DNA of 64,000 nt, from the NCBI GenBank assembly GCA_965215215.1, contig OZ244043.1:62001-126000 (forward strand), in the 5' to 3' direction. Position numbers and translations under genes: made by a program. Shown here one piece after another: positions 59,146 to 64,000 of the stretch; position 1 is the first letter of the stretch, and each line of letters begins with the position of its first letter. The notes beneath the pieces are model-generated. The model made no database searches. It saw nothing but the letters and a program-made list of their open reading frames with translations, and was not told where the DNA came from. The DNA comes from CALDTK01 sp965215215. Its GTDB lineage: Bacteria; Bacteroidota; Bacteroidia; Chitinophagales; Saprospiraceae.

Positions 59146-60415
59146 GCGGGGATGGCGAACGTTCGAGATACTCTAACAACGCACCGACTACGAAACTGCT
59201 TCCGCCGACGAAAATTAGGTCGTCCGCTCCCGCAAAACGGCGGGCCGCCGCGTAGGCTTCCCCGATCGACGGGCAGGCTCGAATAGCGTAACCCGCGGCG
59301 GCCAAACCGGCCTGGGCATTGCCCAGCGGTTGGTTGCGCGGTAAGTCCAAATCGCCGTAGTAAAATTGAGTATCCCTTGGCCAGAGCTTCAGGAAACTAG
59401 CTATCTCCTTGCCCTGAACGAAGCCGCACACCACGTGCAGCCGCTCGTGCGCGTACGCGACCACGGCGGGTGCGATCTCCTCCCAGGCCGCCGGGTTGTG
59501 TCCGGCATCGGCGAGTACGAGCGGGCGCTCGCCCAGCTCCATAAAGCGCCCGCGGTAACCGCTCAGCTGCCCGATCTGCAGCAGCGCCCCGGCCGGGGGA
59601 CGTACCGGAAGCCCGAGCTGCGGAGCCGCTAAGCTCCAGGTGGCGAGGGCCGTCCGCAAGTTTTGCCGGGCGAACGGGCCGCTCAATTGAGTGGGTTGCC
59701 GAAGCGCCTCGTCGGAGATAAGGTCCTCGGCGTAATGCAGGGGGGCCGCCCGCTCCGCCGCTACTCGCGTAAAAACCGCGGCGGTCTCGTTTTGGCGCAA
59801 GCCGACTACTACCGGACGGCCGGGTTTGATGATTCCGGCCTTCTCGCCCGCGATGGCCCGCCGCGTGTCGCCGAGTAGCTCCGTGTGGTCGAGGTCGATG
59901 TTGGTGATCACCGCAACGAGCGGATCTACGAGCACGTTGGTGCTGTCGAGGCGGCCGCCCAACCCGACCTCGACGACCGCCAAGTCGACCCGCTGCTCCG
60001 CGAAGTAGGCGAAGGCCATGGCTACGGTAAACTCGAAGAACGACGCCTGCGAGCGTTCGATCAGCGCCCGATGGGCTGCGACAAACCGGACCACGAACTC
60101 TTCACTGACCAGCTGACCGTCTACGCGGATGCGCTCCCGGTAGTCGACGTAGTGCGGACTCGTATACAGGCCGGTACGCAGGCCCGAAGCCGTACCGAGC
60201 GTGGCGAGCGTGTGGCTCACCGTACCCTTTCCGTTGGTACCCGCCACGTGGATGGTACGCAGTCGCTCGTGCGGGTCGCCGAGCGCTTCGAGCAGCGCGT
60301 ACGTTTTATCGAGCGTGAGCTTCCCCGCCGGCACACCGGTGCGCTGGTACATGGGCAGGAGGCCGAAGAGGTATTCGACGGTGTCGGAGTAGGATAAGTC
60401 GGGCACGGCCCGCAA
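59138..60415 (-). CDS. folC: Folylpolyglutamate synthase / dihydrofolate synthase
   Basis: 425 residues of the Mur-ligase fold. The ATP-binding loop is IHVAGTNGKGTVSHTLATLG, followed by YTSPHYVDYRERIRVDG, VGLGGRLDSTNVLVDPLVAV, ITNIDLDHTELLGDT and LADAGHNPAAWEEIAPAVV. The enzyme adds glutamates to folates and may also make dihydrofolate. It follows tonB closely (6-bp gap), an uncommon neighbour, and complements folP elsewhere in the window. Confidence 0.94.
   Translation of the reverse strand: MRAVPDLSYSDTVEYLFGLLPMYQRTGVPAGKLTLDKTYALLEALGDPHERLRTIHVAGTNGKGTVSHTLATLGTASGLRTGLYTSPHYVDYRERIRVDGQLVSEEFVVRFVAAHRALIERSQASFFEFTVAMAFAYFAEQRVDLAVVEVGLGGRLDSTNVLVDPLVAVITNIDLDHTELLGDTRRAIAGEKAGIIKPGRPVVVGLRQNETAAVFTRVAAERAAPLHYAEDLISDEALRQPTQLSGPFARQNLRTALATWSLAAPQLGLPVRPPAGALLQIGQLSGYRGRFMELGERPLVLADAGHNPAAWEEIAPAVVAYAHERLHVVCGFVQGKEIASFLKLWPRDTQFYYGDLDLPRNQPLGNAQAGLAAAGYAIRACPSIGEAYAAARRFAGADDLIFVGGSSFVVGALLEYLERSPSPHA
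59789..59802 (+). repeat. Interspersed 14-mer motif, copy 19
   Basis: GTTTTGGCGCAAGC. The folC coding strand reads L-R-Q-N. Confidence 0.88.
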
Positions 60416-60421
60416 GGTCGG

Positions 60422-61435
60422 CTACTGGACCACGAATTCGTAGGTAATCTGCCCGCACTGCTGGTCGGTCGTACTCGGGGTAAAACGGTACCCGCGCGCG
60501 TTGTTGATGGCGAGCTTCTTGAGCCGTTCGTCGCTGGTGGTCGAGCCGCGCTGGGTAAACGTGGCCGTGGCCACCCGGCCGTCGGAGCCGACGCACACCT
60601 TCACGACGACCTTGCCGCGGAGGTTGCTGTTGTCGGAGAGCGTCGGACTCGACATCACGCCGCGCGCTTCGAGCCCCCCGCCCACCGAGCCGGCGCCGCC
60701 GCTGCTCAGGCCCGTGAGGCGCTCGGCGTTCGGGTCGCCGTTCGGGTCGCCCTGGTTGCCCGGCTTCCCGGTTTCGCCCTTGCCGTCGCCGGCGCTCGCG
60801 TCGTCTCCGAAGAGACTGCCGATGCCCTCGCGTAAAGCGCTCGCTTTCGCTTCTGCGGCGGCTTTGGCTTCTGCGGCGGCTTTGGCTTCGGCAATTTTCG
60901 CGGCCTCTGCGGCGGCCTTGCGCTTGGCTTCGGCCTCGGCTTCCCGTTTTGCTTCGGCGCGCAACTGTTCGGCGGCACGCTCGCGGTCCGAGTCCTCCTT
61001 GCGTTTGAGCGCCTCGGCCAGGCGTCGCTCGCGCAGCGCGATCTCGGCTTGTCGGTCGCGGATCAGCTCCTCTTCGTCTACGTCGGCGACGACGGATTCC
61101 TCGGGTTCCGGCTCTTCCACGGGTACGGGCTCCGGCTCGGGCTCCACTACCTCCTCCACGGGCTCCGGCTCGGGTTCCGCGGCCGGTTCTTCGACGGCTT
61201 CCTCCTCGGGCTCCTCGGCCACGACGGCCGCCGCGGCCTTGGTGTTCTTCGGTCCGTCGCCGAGCTCGGGGATACCCAGATTGACGGTGATGCCCTCCTG
61301 GCCCGGGGGCGGATCCTGGAAGGTTAGGAACGGGTAGATCAGTAGGATGAGGAGCAAGACCATGATCACGCTCGACACGATCCTGCTGCGCCGGAGGTAC
61401 TCGGGATCGTCTTGTTCGAGGTAGATGGTACTCAT
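60422..61435 (-). CDS. tonB: TonB energy transducer
   Basis: 337 residues: an N-terminal cytoplasmic tail, one transmembrane anchor (IVSSVIMVLLLILLIYPFLT), a Glu/Pro-rich spacer (about 85-115), and an Ala/Lys/Glu helix with repeated AEAKAA units (about 150-200). A glycine-rich stretch precedes the C-terminal TonB domain (LRGKVVVKVCVGSDGRVATA ... YRFTPSTTDQQCGQITYEFV). TonB carries proton-motive energy to outer-membrane receptors. It follows exbB and two exbD genes on the same strand. The alanine-rich repeats could vary in number. Confidence 0.92.
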   Translation of the reverse strand: MSTIYLEQDDPEYLRRSRIVSSVIMVLLLILLIYPFLTFQDPPPGQEGITVNLGIPELGDGPKNTKAAAAVVAEEPEEEAVEEPAAEPEPEPVEEVVEPEPEPVPVEEPEPEESVVADVDEEELIRDRQAEIALRERRLAEALKRKEDSDRERAAEQLRAEAKREAEAEAKRKAAAEAAKIAEAKAAAEAKAAAEAKASALREGIGSLFGDDASAGDGKGETGKPGNQGDPNGDPNAERLTGLSSGGAGSVGGGLEARGVMSSPTLSDNSNLRGKVVVKVCVGSDGRVATATFTQRGSTTSDERLKKLAINNARGYRFTPSTTDQQCGQITYEFVVQ

Positions 61436-61459
61436 ACGGATACAGTAACGGTCGCCTCC

Positions 61460-61867
61460 CTACTTCCTTGCCTTCGGCGCGGCGAGCACGCCGTTGATGT
61501 CCAAACGGCGCGCCATATCCATTACCTCGACCACGCACTCGGTCGGGGTCGTGGACTGGTAGCCGATGGTCACCGCGTACTTACGCTCTTTACGGGCCGC
61601 CTGGCGTAAGGTTGTCTCGAGTTGCGAGGAGCCGCGCTTTTCGCCGTTGAAGGTGAAGCTGCAGTCCCCGCCCACGAGGACCTGGTCGAGCCGTTTATCC
61701 GGTGGCGGATTGTTGCGGTTGGCCTGGCCGGGGAGCTTGAGGTTGAGGGCGTTGGGGGCCACCAACGAGCTGGTCAACATGAAGAAGATGAGCAGCAGGA
61801 AGATGATGTCCGTCAGGGAGGACATGTTGAAGAGCGCAGTGACTTTCGACCTTTTCTTGAGTCCCAT
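61460..61867 (-). CDS. exbD: ExbD/TolR-type biopolymer transporter, copy 2
   Basis: 135 residues. One N-terminal helix carries the conserved membrane aspartate in MSSLTDIIFLLLIFFMLTSS, and a periplasmic domain follows (LPGQANRNNPPPDKRLDQVL ...). ExbD works with ExbB as the proton channel that drives TonB. The two cysteines in the periplasmic domain (GGDCSFTF and PTECVVEV) may form a disulphide, which copy 1 lacks. It is the third gene of exbB-exbD-exbD-tonB. Confidence 0.92.
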   Translation of the reverse strand: MGLKKRSKVTALFNMSSLTDIIFLLLIFFMLTSSLVAPNALNLKLPGQANRNNPPPDKRLDQVLVGGDCSFTFNGEKRGSSQLETTLRQAARKERKYAVTIGYQSTTPTECVVEVMDMARRLDINGVLAAPKARK

Positions 61868-61872
61868 AATCT

Positions 61873-62274
61873 TTAGGTCTTACTCGCCTGCGTAGCGATC
61901 ATCGCCTTGACCTGGTTCTCGGCGGCGAGCTGCATGCAGCGCTCTACGTTAGTGAAAGGGACGCCCTTCTCGGCGACGATGGTGAGGGTGATGTCCTCCT
62001 TCTGTTCCGCTTCCCTGATCTTTTGCTGCACCGCCTTCTCGAGGGCCGCGGGCTTGATCACGTCTCCGTTGAGGCGCCACTCGCCCGCCTTACTCACCGA
62101 CACCACCACGCTCGTAGCCGCCACCGTCTTCGAATCGGAAACCGGTAGATCGAAGGGCTCGATACGCACCAGGCTGCTGGTGAGCATGAAGAAGATGAGG
62201 AGCAGGAAGATGATGTCCGTCAGCGACGACATGCTAAACTCCGCGGAAACTTTGGACTGCCGCTTGAGGGACAT
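61873..62274 (-). CDS. exbD: ExbD/TolR-type biopolymer transporter, copy 1
   Basis: 133 residues with the same opening pattern as copy 2 (KVSAEFSMSSLTDIIFLLLI) and a periplasmic domain beginning IEPFDLPVSDSKTVAAT. Two different ExbD subunits side by side are usual in Bacteroidota and probably form a heteromeric stator. A five-base gap separates it from copy 2 and 43 bp separate it from exbB. Confidence 0.92.
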   Translation of the reverse strand: MSLKRQSKVSAEFSMSSLTDIIFLLLIFFMLTSSLVRIEPFDLPVSDSKTVAATSVVVSVSKAGEWRLNGDVIKPAALEKAVQQKIREAEQKEDITLTIVAEKGVPFTNVERCMQLAAENQVKAMIATQASKT

Positions 62275-62317
62275 CTAGGTGGTGTTTTGACGAAAGTACG
62301 TGCCGATCGAAACCGAG

Positions 62318-63004
62318 CTAAACGGTGGCCGGCTCCTGCAGCAGGTCCATAAACTCCATGGTGGTCCGCTCCATGTTGAACACGGCTTTCTCCACGCTGG
62401 CTACGAGGAGGTTGTAGGCAACGAAGGCGAAGATGCCGATGGCCAGACCGAGGGCCGTGGTGAGCAGGGCCTGGTAGATACCGCCGGCGAGTACGTCGGG
62501 GGTAACGTTCTCGGCCGTAGCCATCTCGTAGAAGGCGAAGATCATCCCGGTTACCGTACCGAAGAAGCCGATCATCGGTGCCGCGCCGGCGATGCTGGCG
62601 AGGGTCGAGAGGTTTTTCTCTAGCTTGAAGACCTCGAGGTTACCCACGTTCTCGATGGCGGCGTCGATGTCGTTGAGCGGCTTACCGATCCGCATGAGGC
62701 CCTTTTCGACCATGCGCGCCTGTGGGGCGTCGTTGTTGCGGCACAGGGCGAGCGCGCCGCTGATGTTACCGCTCTGTACGGCCGAACGGATGTTGCTGAT
62801 GAAGCTGTCGTCGGTGCGGCCCGCCTTCTTGATCGTCCAGTAGCGCTCGAAGAAGATGACGAGCGCGATGAACATCAACACGAAGAGGATGAGCACGATC
62901 GCGATCGCCATCGGACCACCCTCCCAGATGATATCGAACAGGGATTGGGAGGCGGTGGCGCCTTCGAGCTCGACGTCTTGGAGCAGGAGCAGATTCTGAA
63001 ACAT
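62318..63004 (-). CDS. exbB: ExbB/TolQ/MotA-type proton channel
   Basis: The ATG at 63004 (MFQNLLLLQDVELEGATASQ) gives 228 residues with three membrane helices. The last two are in the family blocks LASIAGAAPMIGFFGTVTGM and LLTTALGLAIGIFAFVAYNL. The cytoplasmic region NLEVFKLEKNLSTLASIAG is typical. It is the first gene of the exbB-exbD-exbD-tonB cluster and is preceded by an A+T-rich stretch that likely holds the promoter. A longer reading to 63061 is less likely. Confidence 0.94.
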   Translation of the reverse strand: MFQNLLLLQDVELEGATASQSLFDIIWEGGPMAIAIVLILFVLMFIALVIFFERYWTIKKAGRTDDSFISNIRSAVQSGNISGALALCRNNDAPQARMVEKGLMRIGKPLNDIDAAIENVGNLEVFKLEKNLSTLASIAGAAPMIGFFGTVTGMIFAFYEMATAENVTPDVLAGGIYQALLTTALGLAIGIFAFVAYNLLVASVEKAVFNMERTTMEFMDLLQEPATV

Positions 63005-63497
63005 AGTGGATAGCGGTTGAAGCGCGCGACGGGGCACAAACGTCGCAAACCCGGCTGGCATTACAAATGTGGCGTTACGAGCGAAATGGATCGTTAACCT
63101 TCTTCACATTGAAAAAAATAAATTTCTTTAACGTTTACAGGACAGTATATTACAGTCTGTTGCCCGACGTAAGGATAGATTCGTGTTCCTACTTCTATTA
63201 AATTCTCTCCCATGAAGCCTTCCGCAAAGACACCGTTTTCGCATGCCGCCGACCGAGATGCGAGGCTCGCCATCTCCCGTGAGGCCGTTTCGCCCGGAGG
63301 GCGCATGCGTAGAGAACTCGAGCGACCGGACGGAACGACCGCCGGGATACGATTTCAGTCTACGTCCGTTCCGCTCATCCGGTTCCGTAGTAAAGGATTT
63401 CCGTACAGCATTGCATTTTAGGTGCATATGAGTCTAGCGAAAATTCGCTGGACCGCCTTTCGTTTCGTTCCTTCGGCCGCCTAAACAGCCTAACCGA
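63005..63497. other. Long divergent promoter region between exbB and the acyl-CoA dehydrogenase gene
   Basis: 493 bp without a convincing gene. 63093-63210 is A+T-rich and contains the direct repeat ACAGT-ATATT-ACAGT (about 63143). A 69-codon plus-strand frame at 63212-63421 begins MKPSAKTPFSHAADRD after that stretch and could encode a small protein, but has no recognisable feature. Confidence 0.6.
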
Positions 63498-64000
63498 ATG
63501 AGCCGTCATATCCGCAAGTGCGCCGTCCTGGGATCAGGACTCATGGGCACCGGCATCGCCTGCCACCTCGCCAACGTCGGCCTCGAGGTCTTGCTGCTCG
63601 ACATCGTTCCCGGCGATCTGGCGGACGATAAGTCCAGCGACCCCGCCCAACGCAATCGACTCGCCGACGAAAGCTTAGCCAAAGCGCTCAAGGCAAAACC
63701 GGCCCCGCTCTACGACAACGACTTCGCCAAGCGAATCACGACGGGCAACCTCACCGACGACCTGGGGAAGCTCGCGGATTGCGACTGGACGATCGAGGTC
63801 GTCGTGGAGCGACTCGACATCAAGCGGCAGCTCTTCGAGCGGGTCGACGAGGTCCGCAAAGCGGGAACCCTCGTCACTTCGAACACCTCCGGCATCCCGA
63901 TCGCCCAGATGTCCGAAGGACGCTCCGAGGATTTCCGCACCCACTTCTTCGGTACCCACTTCTTTAACCCGCCGCGCTACATGCGGCTCTTCGAGCTCAT
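63498..64000 (+). CDS. 3-hydroxyacyl-CoA dehydrogenase, 5' part
   Basis: The ATG at 63498 opens a frame that continues past the window. The NAD-binding Rossmann fold starts KCAVLGSGLMGTGIACHLAN and goes on to LLLDIVPGD. The segments DCDWTIEVVVERLDIKRQLF, TLVTSNTSGIPIAQMSEGRS and THFFGTHFFNPPRYMRLFEL are those of the FadB/HBDH dehydrogenase domain. It oxidises 3-hydroxyacyl-CoA in beta-oxidation. The ending is not visible, so a fused enoyl-CoA hydratase domain cannot be judged. Confidence 0.92.
   Translation, partial: MSRHIRKCAVLGSGLMGTGIACHLANVGLEVLLLDIVPGDLADDKSSDPAQRNRLADESLAKALKAKPAPLYDNDFAKRITTGNLTDDLGKLADCDWTIEVVVERLDIKRQLFERVDEVRKAGTLVTSNTSGIPIAQMSEGRSEDFRTHFFGTHFFNPPRYMRLFEL

Noticed and set aside
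60841..60960. Repeats in tonB (alanine- and lysine-rich units) as a mobile or satellite repeat
   Set aside because: They are short coding repeats forming the normal extended helix of TonB spacers.
63212..63421. 69-codon open frame downstream of an A+T-rich stretch
   Set aside because: It could be a small protein, but nothing in the sequence supports it beyond length, and the product has no signal or domain.

Overview
The window reads as a chromosomal segment of a G+C-rich Bacteroidota bacterium. The clues are the CcmB/CcmC/CcmD cytochrome c maturation genes, a DUF490-type TamB, DUF5723 outer-membrane proteins, DUF3098, PAS plus AraC-type regulators, a TonB-ExbB-ExbD-ExbD cluster and general protein similarity. 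A Saprospiria (Lewinella-like) source is my best guess, but it is only inference. No rRNA, tRNA, CRISPR array or intact transposase was seen.

Layout. 1-9364: glutamate dehydrogenase (partial), ccmD, ccmC and ccmB on the minus strand, then an N-acetylmuramoyl-L-alanine amidase and a large tamB on the plus strand. 9365-14360: an accessory island. It starts with a decayed TonB-dependent receptor. Three small modules of secreted or lipoprotein genes follow. Each ends in a similar hairpin terminator followed by a copy of the 3' end of aroC: two displaced fragments and finally the intact aroC at 14384-15463. 15476-22050: a 160-bp inverted-repeat element, mutS2 with a duplicated 3' end, ndk, a DHH phosphoesterase, an FKBP lipoprotein and prfB with its programmed +1 frameshift. 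22344-28427: three paralogous PAS/AraC regulators, a PolX-like protein whose polymerase site is lost, a YheT-like hydrolase and folP. 28547-36102 (minus): nrdA, nrdB, corA, two small coupled genes and a LolC/E-type permease. 36136-46731: tyrS, a PhzF protein, two DUF5723 proteins around a lipoprotein, a ferredoxin, then ftsX, a DUF3098 gene, uppP and truB, and a convergent hydrolase. 46794-56120: gpsA and a surface-polysaccharide group (YfhO-like protein, two glycosyltransferases, flippase), a methyltransferase, DUF3291 and GNAT genes. 56495-63004 (mostly minus): trmD, an FKBP isomerase, a cysteine-less thioredoxin-fold protein (plus strand), a coiled-coil membrane protein, folC, tonB, exbD, exbD, exbB. 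63498 to the end: the start of a 3-hydroxyacyl-CoA dehydrogenase.

Two things stand out. First, a 14-base sequence, GTTTTNGCGNAAGC, occurs 19 times without mismatch on one or other strand. It lies mostly inside unrelated housekeeping genes and is read in five different frames, so the constraint must act on DNA rather than protein. It looks like a genome-wide recognition sequence (uptake-, Chi- or nucleoid-protein-like). Second, the aroC-linked island looks like a cassette system. Cysteine-rich secreted or lipoprotein genes appear to have been added repeatedly beside aroC, each addition leaving behind a displaced aroC 3' end. Function is unproven; an effector/immunity role is one hypothesis.

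Most plus-strand or antisense open frames not listed here are shadows that arise from the high G+C content. Coordinates of starts were chosen by family length and context because Shine-Dalgarno signals are weak in this phylum.
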